Below, in pieces: positions 46,382 through 57,600 of a stretch of 64,000 bases of DNA. This DNA is from Triglochin maritima (Eukaryota; Streptophyta; Magnoliopsida; Alismatales; Juncaginaceae): contig OY821784.1 of the NCBI GenBank assembly GCA_963682175.1, positions 34,019,621 through 34,083,620 on the forward strand. Reading direction: 5' to 3'. The number at the start of each line of letters is the position of its first letter. Position 1 is the stretch's first letter. The translations under genes and the position numbers were made by a program. Under the pieces are notes generated by a model. It was not told the origin of the DNA and did not search any database. It worked only from the letters and a program-made list of their open reading frames with translations.

Positions 46382-46386
<5 letters not shown>

Positions 46387-46419
<33 letters not shown>
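46387..46419 (+). repeat. homopolymer tract, 33 C
   Basis: Uninterrupted run of 33 C. Its reverse translation is poly-Gly, which is not a gene. Confidence 0.9.
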
Positions 46420-46420
<1 letters not shown>

Positions 46421-47282
46421 CGTACTGCTCAAGTGTACAACGACCTAGGGAGGTGTTCCTACAAGAAGTATCTGAGCAGGACACGTTTGGCCATTTTGAG
46501 GTAAATTACAAATTATAAGTATTTATTTTTCGTTTTGCGTTGTAGTACATGTGATAATTTGGTTTTGAAATTTACAGGATGGAGCTCAATGTGAACTCTT
46601 TGTGAATGATCCCGATATGCGACTTGTAGCATATTGGAAGGTGTACACATTGAAGTTGCATCACGGGGAAAATTGGATCCAAGAATTCGAAGGTGACTTT
46701 GGATACATCTGTCTGTGGTGATGCATTCCTACCAATTCCTGAATCTGAAGTTCAGACAGTGGGCGATGTTGAAGGATGGGTGTTGCAATGGGCTCGTTCA
46801 TTGATTAAAATAAATGCAAATGCAAATGTATCAACTTTAATTTTAATAATTGCATATATAAATGGTTGATATATAATAATCATGTAACTATGTTCTAATA
46901 ATATAGTTTTTTTAATTTCATAAGGTCGAAGGTCCAACATCCAAGTAATCTGAAAATGAAATTGTATTTGACGAGAGACAATTTCCTCTGAATTGTCAAA
47001 TGTTATACAATTTCATACGATATAAGGATGAAGATTCTACAGTTCAAAGTGTTATGAATAAAGAAATTGTAGGAAACATGACCGACGATGGCATCGAACC
47101 TAAGTTGTATGCAGTAATAAATGATGTGTCATGCAATTTTTGAGGATGGAAAAATTATGTATAACAATCATCCAAGTTCAATTAAAGTAAGTCATTTTGG
47201 CCTTTTATATATTTGATTATGAATTGTATTAATATTAATTATGGTATTGATTTTGATTAGGCTTCTCTACGAGTTGCCTTTT

Positions 47283-47305
47283 GGGGGGGGGGGGGGGGGG
47301 GGGGG
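47283..47305 (+). repeat. homopolymer tract, 23 G
   Basis: Uninterrupted run of 23 G inside the CACTA remnant. Confidence 0.9.
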
Positions 47306-47493
47306 AATTGGTTATTTGTGTCCCACAATATTCATGATTCGACGTGATAGAGCCAATATCATCGGTCGTTAAGACATACATGACAAAGTAGTCTTGTATA
47401 ACATCTCCCACTTACCATGTTGGTCTAGGAAAGTGGTCAACCCGACGTTATACCCCCTTAATATCAGTCGTTATAGCCCTTTTTCCAGCAGTG

Positions 47494-49198
47494 TATGCAT
47501 GATGAAGCATGCTGTAATTATTTTGTTAAGTATGTATTTACTCCATGCAATACCCGACTTTCTGACGATAGCGAATCATGATAGCAGCATTCCGAAAGCG
47601 TGTTCTACATCTTTACGCATTGCCTCCTACACTTAAGCAAATAACTGTCTTTCAGGGTCTAAGAAAGAATGATGGATTGGATAAATGCAGCCCAATTTGA
47701 ATTGATATAATCTATAAGATAATATATCATATCAAATCGAGAACCATTAACCTCATAAGTTATAGATGGACCTTATACTTAACAGATTAAACTAACTAAA
47801 AAATTAAATAAATTAAAGTAAACAATAACTAAATTAAATTAACTAATAAATAAATAAACTTAACTAAATTAAGTTACAGTGTGACATAATGGGGGGGGGG
47901 AGTGCCCCCCACCCATTGCCTTACAGTGAGAGCCGGTCCCACCTGGAAACACCCCCCCCCCCCCCCCCCCCAAATTAGGTCACACTGTATCAATCAAACA
48001 TGATATTTGCAAATATGTCACTTTACCATTTTATATTCGAATAAAAGTACAGGTTGAAGTGGAACATTCAAATGCAACATAAAGATTTTATAAATTTCAC
48101 TATTTCAGTTTCAAAGGTTGGGTAAGTTCAATATGTCCTGTTGGATTCAGGTAAGGATTTAAAAGATGAGTATTTTGAAGGTATTAAAAAGATGAGTTCA
48201 GGGTCACTTTCATTTGCATAACCTGTCCGGCCATGCAAACATTCTCTCGAATACGTTACGTAACGCAACATAATCAAAGAGTACTACAAGCAAATTAAGG
48301 TCTTTTATATTGCATAACATTTATATAACAAGAAACACGTCCAACAATTATCACATGATGAAAATAACAATCCAATTTCAATCATCTTCGGTTGTTTTGA
48401 TGCAACAATCGAAGTAAATAGTTAATTAGTACGCCACTCACCCAGTTTATGTGAAATAATAGAAAAGCAAGATCCTAAACTCATCCTTGCAGTTCCGTAG
48501 ATTTAATGATATAGTTTGAAATCACGTTAGCAACTTTACGTAAATAATTTCAATATTAGCAAGTTTAAGCTGCTTTATGTACATATCTAATCAAAGACAT
48601 AATTCAATAGATCCTATTTTCAGGAACATTTCTTTTTTGACGTCTAATTAATAGCGACTCAGAATCAATGAAACACTAACATATATATCTTGACTTTTGG
48701 AGTAAATCCACACCAACTTAATCTTGCCTCGTCTCTTTTAACAATAGTAGTGACGAGTCATTTCCATGTTCGATGTCCGTTTACAAAAATAACTTAAAAC
48801 ATTATTACAATGACTAGTCCAGTTATCTCAATTTATCGACCGACACAAAGTTAGGAATCAAAGATAATTGAATGACCAACTAGACTAGCTCCGTTGCGAG
48901 ATTTATTATCTTTATAAAGTCAAGACCCGAGATTGAATATTAATAGTCTCGTTTGCATGATTGAGATGTTCGGGATGTAAAATAAGATAGTAATAGAATG
49001 TATAAAATAAAATAAAAGCATAATAAAATGAGAAACTTCTACGACCACTTAAATTTATAAGTTAAATTTTAGAAATACTCACCATCCAATCTTAGAAATA
49101 TCTCTCTCATCCTTCTTAACCACCTCAGTCATCACAAAACTAAGCCACCAAAACTCTCCCAAAGGTCAATCAAGTAACTCCACAAAGCCCTCCCAACC
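47494..49198. other. AT-rich intergenic DNA upstream of the DUF538 gene
   Basis: No gene is supported apart from the small TIR element at 47875-47989. The last 200 bp before 49295 are C/A-rich, as expected for a promoter and 5' UTR. Confidence 0.5.
47875..47989. mobile_element. 115-bp TIR mini-element with G- and C-tracts
   Basis: Perfect 11-bp inverted ends TACAGTGTGAC and GTCACACTGTA, with a G10 tract near the left arm and a C20 tract (47952-47971) near the right arm, able to pair along most of the length. An internal AATGGG..TGC..CCCATT hairpin resembles the one at 9365-9398. No clear TSD. Probably a MITE; superfamily unassigned. Confidence 0.6.
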
Positions 49199-49206
49199 TA
49201 TAAATA
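49199..49206 (+). promoter_or_regulatory. TATA box of the DUF538 gene
   Basis: TATAAATA, 96 bp before the ATG at 49295. The start codon has a good plant context (CACCATGTC). Confidence 0.75.
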
Positions 49207-49294
49207 GCCCTCCACTCCACACCCCAACACACCAAAACCAAACCCTAAACACCAAACATTCAATACACTCTACCAACCCTAACAATTCACCACC

Positions 49295-49747
49295 ATGTCG
49301 ACCACCACAACCCTAACCACTGAGCCCACCGTCATCTCTGACTCATTGACCATCGCCGTCGGCTCCGCCGTCTGCAAGGAGAAATCCGTCAAGATCCTTG
49401 AGGAAATGAACCTCCCTAAGGGCCTCATCCCCCTGCAAGATTTCAAGGAAGTCGGTTACAACCGGGAAACCGGCTTCTTGTGGTTAAAACAAAAGAAGAC
49501 TACTAATCACACCTTCAAGAAGATCGGGAGGGTCACGTCGTATGCACCGGAAATCACCGCCTTTGTCGAGGACCGGAGGATGAAGAAGTTGACTGGGGTT
49601 AAGTGTAAGGAGATGTTGGCCTGGGTCACGCTGTCGGAGATGAGTGTTAATGATAAGGACGACAAGAATATTACATTCAAGACTGCTTTCGGTCTTTCCC
49701 GGACTTTTCCGGTATCCGCTTTTGAGCTTGAAGGAGAAGAAGGTTGA
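49295..49747 (+). CDS. DUF538 family protein, 150 aa
   Basis: Intronless gene with the complete DUF538 (PF04398) fold: KILEEMNLPKGLIPLQDFKEVGYN, TGFLWLKQKK, YAPEITAFVEDRRMKKLTGVK, TFKTAFGLSRTFPVSAFE. DUF538 proteins are plant-specific; some are proposed to bind lipid or chlorophyll, but function is unsettled. Length is usual for the shorter, signal-peptide-free members (the N-terminus MSTTTTLTTEP is not a signal peptide). The Kozak context, TATA box 96 bp upstream and clean stop all argue for a functional gene. No disruption. Confidence 0.95.
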   Translation: MSTTTTLTTEPTVISDSLTIAVGSAVCKEKSVKILEEMNLPKGLIPLQDFKEVGYNRETGFLWLKQKKTTNHTFKKIGRVTSYAPEITAFVEDRRMKKLTGVKCKEMLAWVTLSEMSVNDKDDKNITFKTAFGLSRTFPVSAFELEGEEG

Positions 49748-50291
49748 AGTTGCAGATATGACAAACAGAACCACGATGATGTAAGGAGTTATGAATTGCG
49801 ATATAATTATGTCATGTATCATTTATGTTTCTTCGTATGGTTTGATGATGTTGTTTCCAAAGAAAATTGTTATAGATACTTGTTGGTTAAAATTGGAATG
49901 GTTTATATATATATGTAGTGTTGGAGTGGGTTTTTGTTATATTTGAGTGTGATTTGTTTGAGATGAGTACACAAATCTTCAAACTGAGTTCTATTATTGG
50001 GGTTCGTACGGAAAGTTGAAAAGGTTTGAGATGACTATCTTTGGGTTGTTCTAGGTTGGTCTCATTGTGAGGGATTATCATAATTGTGTGTGGTAGATTT
50101 TGATTTTGCGGTTTGATTTAGAATGAGCCTCGATTGAAATGACCAAACAAGATCTTTGATAAAATCCACGAGCACTCCCAAAATTTCATATCAAATTGAA
50201 AAATAAGACGCATATTAATTGTTGTTTTTCGAAAACCGAAACCTTCATAAATTCATAAGAACTGTGAAATTGTTATAAAATATGAACATGT

Positions 50292-50429
50292 CCTAACATT
50301 GGTGGAGTGAAGACAAGATGTCTATCCTATCTGGTTTAATGACTAATTGGGTGGTGTTGTCCTAACATTGGTGGAGTGAAGACAAGATGTCTATCCTATC
50401 TGGTTCAATGACTAATTGGGTGGTGTTGA
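50292..50429 (+). repeat. 69-bp tandem duplication
   Basis: CCTAACATTGGTGGAGTGAA begins at 50292 and again at 50361. The two units appear to differ at a single internal base (TTTAAT versus TTCAAT) plus the last base, so the duplication is young. Noncoding. Confidence 0.92.
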
Positions 50430-50479
50430 ATTGTGACGTAGACCATAATAACACGTATCGGTGACATGAAGTTACGCAA

Positions 50480-52310
50480 CTTACCTCGATTGATATCCCT
50501 CCCACCGGAGGCAGACCTACAGCTGAGGCAGCTGCCGCACCCAGATTTTGGGGGAAAAACACCCCAATTTTTTTTTGGTCCCATAACTCCCAAATCTCAA
50601 TCTCACTCGTTGCCCTACCCAACCTCCTCATCTCCTCCTCAACTCCCTGATCCCTCCGACTCCTTGAGACTCTAGTCTTCCTCATCTCCTCCTCAACTCC
50701 CTCCTCCGTGCAGGCGTGCATCCCAGCTAAGCTCCGTGCGGCGCTCCCAATCCCGCTCCGACTACCACTCGGCTCCGACGCTCCCAGTCGGTCAGTCCCG
50801 CTCGGGCGCTCCTCCCACTCGTGCGATCTGGTAAAGGTTTTTTTTAATTGATGTGGTTTCCTTCTAATTTTGTAAAAGGGTTCACTAACTTGCATGTAAT
50901 TTGTATCATCAAAAAATAAATTAGTGATTCCTTTTCGAAAAATTGTTTGGATACTTCTTATTGTTTTTCTATATTTCTTGCATTTCTTGAATTCTTACTT
51001 ACTGCTGGTTATTTCATCTTCGAAATCTCAATTAGTGAAGTTGCATCTCCATCCTAGAGGCATCTAGACTATCTTTGTAATGAAGAGTGAAGTTTTCGGA
51101 TTACTGCAAGTCTGCAACACTAGCTTTTATGTATCTATTTTCAAGTGATAGGATTGTATTGTATACTAAAAAATAGTTTGTAGAAATGGGTAGTTCCTTG
51201 GAAAGAAATTTCAGTAGTGTGTTTTACTTTGCCATAGGAAAACATACATTTGGCATTTATGTTGGTAACCAAAGGGATGTGGTAACCAGCTACTTACAGA
51301 AGCACCTAAAATACCTAATTGGAACTTAAGTCTACCTTTTCATGCAATTGATGTCTTAGCAGTAATTTAATAGGTGCACGTGTAAGAATAAAATTAATTT
51401 GAGATGTTAATGTGTGATACATGTTGTCTAAAAGAATTTGGAAATTTTTAATTAGGATGGAAAAACTTATTGGAACTTTCTTTACAAGTTCAAGCGGGAG
51501 TAACCATTCTAGATCTGAACCTTCGATTGTTGAACTCACTCAAGAGTCACGTAATAAATATCGATCCTCAAATGAAGCTAATCTGATAGGGGATGATATT
51601 GTTGCGGACCCGAATATAAGACGTCCTATTTCTGAGCTTGCAAAGAACTCTATTGAATTGGAGAATATTCGGAGGGCGTGTATCATCAAAGGTCCCCATC
51701 AACCAATACTTGAAAACTTTCCTAAAACAAAAATTTGCGGAATAAATCATAAATTCAATCCTAATTGGTATAAAGAGTACAGTTGGTTGGAGTATAGTGA
51801 ATCAGAGATGCAACATATATTTTGTCTCTATCGCTATTTATTTAGTGGCGACCTTGGACATGGTGATCATGAAGCATTTGCTAAGGAAGGTTTCAAGTAT
51901 TGGAAAGGGAAAAAAAAGTTGACAAACCATACGGGAGATGTTGGAAGCGCCCACAATTTATGCTTTATTGCCACTGAAGATTTGATGAATCAATCTCAGC
52001 ATATTGATATCATCATGAAGATTTGTAATGACTTTTATTTGTGGTTTTTATGTGCAATTATTTAGTTAATTAGTTGTTTAACTGATCTGTCGTGGTTGAA
52101 AAAAATTATTTTGAATGTTTAAATTTTAATGTATTCAGGTTTGGAAAAATGTTAAAAATAGGAAGGATACTTTCAAAATTTTCAAAATAATTAATTAATT
52201 TAAATTATCAATTTAAAGGTGCGGGTCTTCAAAAACAATTGACCAATCTAAAGAAAGTATGTCCCACCCTGAATTTTTTCATGGATCCGCCCTTGCCTCC
52301 CACTGGACTT
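50480..52310 (+). mobile_element. hAT-family element remnant (TTF-type zinc finger)
   Basis: The outer parts show text common to plant hAT elements of this class: a GC/C-rich 5' zone (50480-50828) ending at a good donor (GATCTG|GTAAAG), and a 3' zone with a GTGCGGGTCTTC... and TTTTTTCATGGATCCGCCC stretch near 52220-52295. The ends share GGAGGCA in inverted orientation, but no 8-bp duplication was found, so the limits are approximate. Only the N-terminal part of the transposase is left. Confidence 0.55.
51457..52065 (+). pseudogene. hAT transposase N-terminal part, TTF-type zinc finger, truncated
   Basis: Open from ATG 51457 (an upstream in-frame ATG exists at 51421, but an AG at 51454-51455 suggests an intron acceptor just before). 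After a Ser-rich start, DPNIRRPISEL leads to the TTF-type finger region (IIKGPHQPILENFP, WYKEYSWLEYSESE, CLYRYLFSGD, FAKEGFKYWKG, DLMNQSQHIDIIM), as in ZMYM1-like/DUF4371 plant hAT proteins. The DUF4371 and dimerisation domains are missing; the frame ends after a non-homologous tail. In the usual CxxCYLF position the first Cys is kept (CLYRYLF), but the second appears replaced. Confidence 0.8.
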
Positions 52311-52505
52311 CCACCAACGTTGTTCCAGCGAGCGGCAGTGCGTCAAGCTTTGATTGAAGTACCTAAGGATGTGGCCGTTGCCAGCGATTTGGGCCCTAAC
52401 CCTGACCGGGTTGTTCCCGCCACCCTTTTGGGGAAGGCACGAAATCGAGTTGAGCGGGTGGTGGGGGCAATCCATATGGGCGTCTTATTTGGTGTAGTTT
52501 TTTGA

Positions 52506-53224
52506 TGTCATTAAACAAGAATCAGGGGCTTAAACACGCTTCTGACTACCCTACGCACGGAGATCACATGGCTTGAGCTCTCGGGAGAACTCTATGCCGG
52601 AGACATGGATTTTACTAAAATTTGGGAGCATTGCGCTCGAATGCTGCCAACCGGAGAATTCCAAATGCTTGATGGTTTCGTCTTCAAAAGTAATCGCCAT
52701 TGTTTGTCGTTGACGATAGACCTGTTAAGATATTTATTTTATATATTTTATATATTATATATTTGGGCCAAGTTCTAGTTAGCCTATGACTCATCTTATT
52801 TAGTTTAAGCTCCCTACAATCTCACCATTGGATCTCATTTACGGTTAATCTCATCTTTAATTAGCATAACCGATTTTCATATAAGCTACTTTACAATTTC
52901 AGATGTGCGGTGGATATGGTGGGGGCTTAAAATTAAAAATTAAGCCTTGAGCTCACTAGATAATTCATGTTATATATTTTATACATTTATATGTTTTTAT
53001 ATATTATATATTTATATTTTATATTTTTATATGTTATATATTATAGCTACCCCGTACCTGCTAACTTAACGGGTCAGATACGAGTATAATTTTTTTTGGT
53101 TGGGTATATACCCGTATATGCTAATTTAGCCGGGTACAGATAGGGCATACCCGACCTGTACCCGACCCCTAACCTCACATATAGTTCCACAACTCACCCA
53201 CAAAGCGACAAACAAACGAAGGTC
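52506..53224. other. AT-rich DNA with TATAT simple repeats and CCCGTA boxes
   Basis: 52735-53045 contains long (TATAT)n-like stretches. 53045-53165 carries several CCCGTA/TACGGG and GGGTA boxes, reminiscent of hAT MITE subterminal repeats, but no matching ends were found. No gene. Confidence 0.5.
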
Positions 53225-53420
53225 ATGAACCATTCGTTGGGCAACCTTCTTCATGGTATTTGTACTGATTTTCCTAGACAGTGGGATCGTGCTCTTTCAC
53301 CAGCTAAATTTGCATATAAGGCCATCTTTACCAATAATATTTTCATATATGTCAATCAACACTCTCTCTTGCCACATCAGCATGACATTTATCTTCTCTC
53401 TTTCTACTATTTACCTTTTA
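53225..53420 (+). pseudogene. gypsy integrase fragment, left part
   Basis: The translation MNHSLGNLLHGICTDFPRQWD, LSPAKFAYKAIFTNN matches the region of Ty3/gypsy integrase just after the DDE core (VVNRSLGNLLR..PKQWD..AEFAYN type). Upstream pol is absent. The fragment ends where the second PIF element begins, and the missing continuation lies at about 56875. Confidence 0.75.
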
Positions 53421-54317
53421 ATAGCACCCTCAACGGGGTCGTGAGAGAAATGCCAATATTATGTCGGTATTTACAACACCCCCTCAATGGGGGTGCAAAA
53501 AAAATCATGGGACCGCCAGGTCGTGAGACTTTGTCGTTGGGTTTTTTGTCTTTCTTATTTTAATTAGCTTTGCTTTTGTTTTTTATTTTGTTGTAAATAA
53601 TTTATTATGGAGGATAGAAAGATTAGGGTTTTTTATTTGATAAAAAATCTAATTTCTCAACACTCTCTCCCTTCTCCACATCTTTCGGGGTCGATCGCTC
53701 GATAAAATTTAAAAATAAAAAATATATTTTAAAAAAAGATTTAAAAAGAGATTGAAAATGATTTTACAAAAAAATGTTGTAATTAATTTAATAATGATAA
53801 TTACTTTGTAATGCTAATTAAATTTGACAAATTTAATTAGAAGTTACATTTTCGTAATTAATTTTCTTAAATTTTATTAATTTTCTTTGGTTAAGTATTA
53901 CTAAAAATAATAGTGAATCTAGAAAGTGAATCAGTTCAGCTTTACTTCAAATTGGTTCAGCTTTAAATCAAATCGGGTCCTTCATGCCGAATAACGAATC
54001 TCAAGAGCGAATCTGTGCATCTTTAATTCAAATCGGTCCAGCTTTAAATCAAATCGGGTCCTTCCTGTTGGATAGAATCTTGAGAGCGAATCCCAGCAAC
54101 TTTAATTCAAATCGGTGCAACTTTAAATCAATTCGCGTCATTCATGCCAGATAGCAAATTTTGAGAGCGAATCCGTCCAGCTTTAATTCAAATCGCGTCC
54201 TTCATGTTGGATAGCGAATTAGTCCATCTTAAATTCAAATCGGTGCAACTTTAATTCAAATCGTGTTGCCTATAAAAATCTAACTTCGCTTGAACTAGCT
54301 CATCTTCCAAATCAAAG

Positions 54318-55249
54318 TATGAGCTCCTTCTTGCGGACTCGGACGATGAAATCGAACAACTCATTGGGATGATTCCATTTGTACTGCCTCAACTGTTCCG
54401 GTCAAACCGATCGAGGCGACAACGACGCTCTACGAGACCTAGCAAACCACCTCGTGATCATAATCAAGGGTACAACCATTTGTTTTCCCATTATTTTTCT
54501 AAAAATCCTGTGTACTCTGATTAAGTTTTCAGGAGAAGATTCAGAATGCAAAAGCATGTGTTTCTTCAGATAGTAAATGTCGTTGAGTCATCTGATGCCT
54601 TCTTCCAACGCCAACCGGATGCAGTAGGTAAAGTCGAGATGTTGGGCTTACAGAAATGCACTGCGGCTTTGCGAATGTTGGCGTACGGAGTGTCGGCTGA
54701 TGCGGTAGACAGGTACCTACGTCTAAGCGAAGGAACGGCAAGAAACTCGATCTCTCCAAAAGTTCACAGAAGGGGTCATCAACAACATCAGAGCTGACTA
54801 CCTTCGAAGGCCTACACCGGCAGACCTAACCAGAATACTTATCCTTGGTGAGCGACGTGGCTTTGCAGGAATGATGGGGAGCATTGACTGCATGCACTGG
54901 GAGTGAAAGAATTGTCTAGCTGCTTAGAAATCACAATATCAAGGCCAGAGCAGGAAGGCAACACTTGTCCTTTAAGTCGTTGCCTCCTACGATCTGTGGA
55001 TATGACATTCCTTTTTTGGCATTCCGGGGTCATGTAATGACCTCAATGTTCTTCATCGATCCCCTGTTTTTACTGACGTTCTAGAAGGGCGGGCACCCCC
55101 TATGAATTTTGAGGTGAACCAACCATTCGTACGATATGGGTTACTTCTCACGGATGATATATATCCACAATGGGCTGCATTCATCCAGTCTATCACGTTT
55201 CCACAAACTCCACGAGGCAGATTATTTTCTAAGCATCAGGATGATAAAG
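54318..55249 (+). pseudogene. PIF/Harbinger transposase, second copy (broken)
   Basis: The frame beginning ELLLADSDDEIEQLIG (after an early shift) reaches an in-frame TAA at about 54527, continues VFRRRFRMQKHVFLQI, LGLQKCTAALRMLAYG, DRYLRLSEGTARNSI, shifts near 54755, then FTEGVINNIRADYLRRP, LGERRGFAGMMGSIDCMHWE (first catalytic Asp), stop, VASYDLWI and FFGIPGSCNDLN (second Asp region), RAPPMNFEVN, DDIYPQWAAFIQSI. It stops at about 55249, where Copia-derived sequence starts, so the C-terminal Glu region is lost. Confidence 0.85.
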
Positions 55250-56735
55250 ATTGAGCTTCAATTAATTCAGACTATGCATATTGATAGGGGCAGCACTATA
55301 TACATGCATATATTACATATATGAAAGGGGAGCAATCATATAGAAAAAAAGGAGAAAGTAAATTGAAACTCAAGCATTAAGATATAAGTTTACCAATTTT
55401 GACGATTAATCAAACTAATCTTAATCATAAAAAATGGGGAGATTGTTGGTTTTTAGGTCTTAATCTATATCAATTTTGACGATTAATCAAACTAATCTTA
55501 ATCAATCAACCTAATCAATCAAGTAAGCAAACACGATTACATTCATTGCATACATACTTGTATACTTGCAATCATCTTAATAGGTTGATCAAGATTATCA
55601 AAGATAATGAGCATTGGAACAAAGACATCAAGACTTGTAATCAAAGCTTTGGACCAAGACTTGTAATTTTCCATTTATTGAGTCCATAGGAAAATATATA
55701 AACTTGAACACTAAGATTCTATCTCAGCCACGTTTGGTAGACCAAATTGCCTTGCTCTAGGATTCTGTCCTAGCCAAGTTAGGTCGACTAAATGGCAAAT
55801 GGTCGACCAAACTCCCTTGGATTAGTTTTGGAGTTTAGTCTCTAGAATTGTCAAAACGGTTGACCGAATGGCAAACGGTCGACCGAATTTGCTTGGACCA
55901 AGTTGGGATTTTAATCCAACTGTCACATTTGAATCTTGCATCTCTCGATCATCCAAATAGACAACGGTCAACCGAACTAGCCTAAGTTTAAAAACAACCA
56001 ATCTTCCTTGTCCACCTTAGAACGGTGAACCGAACTCCTTTCGGTAAATCAAAATCTCTATTAATTGAAATTTGAGTCATATTCTAAAGGAACCAAACGG
56101 TCATCCGAATAGACTTCAGTCGACCGAACTAGCTCAGAGATCTGCCCGAGCTTATTTCACATCTTGCTTCTCATTGGTTCATTTCTTCACCAACTCCCCA
56201 ACGACTAGTAGAGCTTGAAGGGTTATAAATAGGATCACATTTGTTGGTTTAAGAAGACTTGAACACTCCATATTGATCCTATACCAAAAGGCAAATCCTC
56301 TTCATCTTGAAGCTCTCATTCTTCTACACTCAAGCCAAAAACTTCACTACTTGCATATCCATATCAATATCCAATGTGCTCAAGTGTAGAGTGTTCGTTA
56401 GATGGTGATTCCATTTCCATATTCAAGAATCACCCAAGTATTGTAAACTTTGAGGAAGCTCCCCCTTGGGTTGTGAGAGGAGTCACGAGCGAGGCTCGGT
56501 GTTGTAAACGACGTTGATCTTGGCCCAGGATAGAGATCAGTTACTGGAACCGTAAGCAAGGCTCGGGGGATTGAGCGAGGCTTGCAAGGAGGACTATGAC
56601 TGATTATCGGTGTCGAACCTTTCTAAACTCCGGTGTCATCAAATTTCGTGGTTTGCATTTTCTTCTCTTTTAATCTTTTAATTAGTGTTTTAATTCCGCA
56701 ATTAATTTAGTGATTAGAAGGTCATCGATTCTGCA
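55250..56735 (+). mobile_element. Copia-type 3' end and LTR remnant
   Basis: A polypurine tract AAAAATGGGGAGAT (to 55443) abuts an LTR starting TGTTGGTTTTTAGG at 55444, the classic Copia (SIRE-like) 3' junction. The LTR probably ends near 56735 (...GATTCTGCA); a CA at 56641 is an alternative. GGTCGACCG-type boxes occur at 55855-56130. 55250-55443 is the tail of the internal region; the rest of the element is gone. Confidence 0.65.
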
Positions 56736-56874
56736 ATTAGACCACGTGGCCTCCACCCATCTACCTCATGGCATGGCGGTCTCCTACCACTTTTGCATCC
56801 CCATTGAGGGGTGCAACAAAATGCTGATCTCAAGTCGGCATTTTTTGGGGCATCCTCAACGGTTTTCCTTATAG

Positions 56875-57185
56875 TGCACCCATAGCTCAACAAGGCACCG
56901 ACGAGTTTTTGTGTTTCACGAGGGTGAGTTGGTCATAGTTTATTTGCGACAGGAAAGCCATTCTGTTGGTCCACACCATAAGCCCATGCCCCAAAAAAAT
57001 ATGGCCCCTTCAAAGTACTACAAAAGATCAATGATAACACATATGTCATTAATTTGCCTTTAGACTTGAGCATCTCCAAGACATTTAATGTAGCGGATCT
57101 GTTCAAGCATCAAGCACCATCGGACCCCATTTATCTAGATTCACATTGGAGATCAAGTTTCCCTCAAGAGGGGGGGGGGGGGGGC
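56875..57185 (+). pseudogene. gypsy integrase C-terminal tail and polypurine tract
   Basis: The translation in pieces gives [34 protein letters not shown], then [10 protein letters not shown], which fits the integrase C-terminal region (VMVFLRKERFPVGTYNKL.PKK.GPFKIL type). A 13-14 G tract (57171-57184) occupies the polypurine position. It continues the gene begun at 53225. Confidence 0.68.
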
Positions 57186-57600
57186 TGATGTAGGAACCAT
57201 CTATAATGTGAAGGAAATAGCAATTACATACTTATTTGAGATGGACATGAAGGATCCCAGTAGGGACACTCGAAATCCACCCAGATTCCCACAAGCCCAT
57301 GACGTGGCATGCAACGTCTTTTTTGGGTTGAATGGTGCATTAAATGGTTTTCTTTCATTGGGTTTTGGTGGGAATTGAGATTTCATGGGTTGTGGTGCCC
57401 AGTCTTGTCATCACACTGGTTGCTTTATGTCAGAATGTGTCACATGGGTTATGGGTTATCTTCTTAATATTTTATAATAAAGCATAGACATTAATGGTAT
57501 TTGGAATATGTGTCAATAGTTATTATCGTTTTAAGTAACATGAGGACCATTTCTTGATTAATGAGTATTCATCATAAATTATTCTTTTAAGAATGTTGAA
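57186..57600 (+). repeat. start of the gypsy 3' LTR (right end unknown)
   Basis: TGATGTAGGAACC follows the G-rich tract directly, as LTR starts do. A CATGACGTGGCATGC palindrome-like box lies near 57298, and AATAAAGC is at about 57476. No terminal CA or TSD could be chosen, so 57600 is only a working limit. Confidence 0.45.

Larger units (their letters stand above)
44395..46975 (+). pseudogene. CACTA accessory ORF (transposase-24 / DUF8039-like), broken
   Basis: Fragments in order: YLGTLARTKVDICIEMWSQVD (about 44530-44600), an intron-like gap, DKFIFQSTKALKKKG.., VGNRWKDFKTKLT (44700-44800), then SYGRSDILATTFGKEEHPGRI (about 45310-45370), a coiled LENLVKSLY segment after the MITE, then GAQCELFVNDP, and DAFLPIPESEVQTVGDVEG, VLQWARSLI (about 46722-46806). 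The last parts match the DUF8039 region of plant CACTA ORFs. Frameshifts and stops occur between blocks. Confidence 0.72.
43480..47493 (+). mobile_element. CACTA (En/Spm) transposon remnant
   Basis: The right end is CCCTTTTTCCAGCAGTG at 47477-47493, whose complement begins CACTGCTGGAAAAAGGG, a CACTA-type terminus. Subterminal boxes of the GACGTGAAAGGG / CCACGTCGG type occur at 43495-43645 and diverged at 47340-47475. Coding pieces lie between (about 44380-47000). A matching left CACTG end was not found, so the left limit is approximate. The element is interrupted by an 835-bp hAT MITE. Confidence 0.75.
53427..56862. mobile_element. second PIF/Harbinger element, decayed and split by a Copia LTR
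   Basis: Inverted ends of about 80-90 bp: 53431-53525 and 56783-56862 share (on opposite strands) CAATGGGGNTGCAAAA, ACCGCCA and AAATGCC blocks. The interior carries a Harbinger transposase remnant (54318-55249). It separates two halves of one gypsy integrase gene, which confirms insertion. A Copia 3' end with LTR (about 55250-56735) lies within it. The exact tips and TSD are not resolved. Confidence 0.7.

Noticed and set aside
46229..46432. Reverse glycine-rich protein
   Set aside because: The poly-Gly comes from the 33-C tract, and the rest reads into the hAT MITE.
50362..50895. 177-codon reverse ORF
   Set aside because: It spans the 69-bp duplication and the C-rich 5' zone of the hAT remnant, with no family resemblance. 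Treated as a shadow.
52239..52505. 88-codon ORF after the hAT fragment
   Set aside because: No recognisable domain. It begins in the transposon 3' zone and ends in unassigned DNA.
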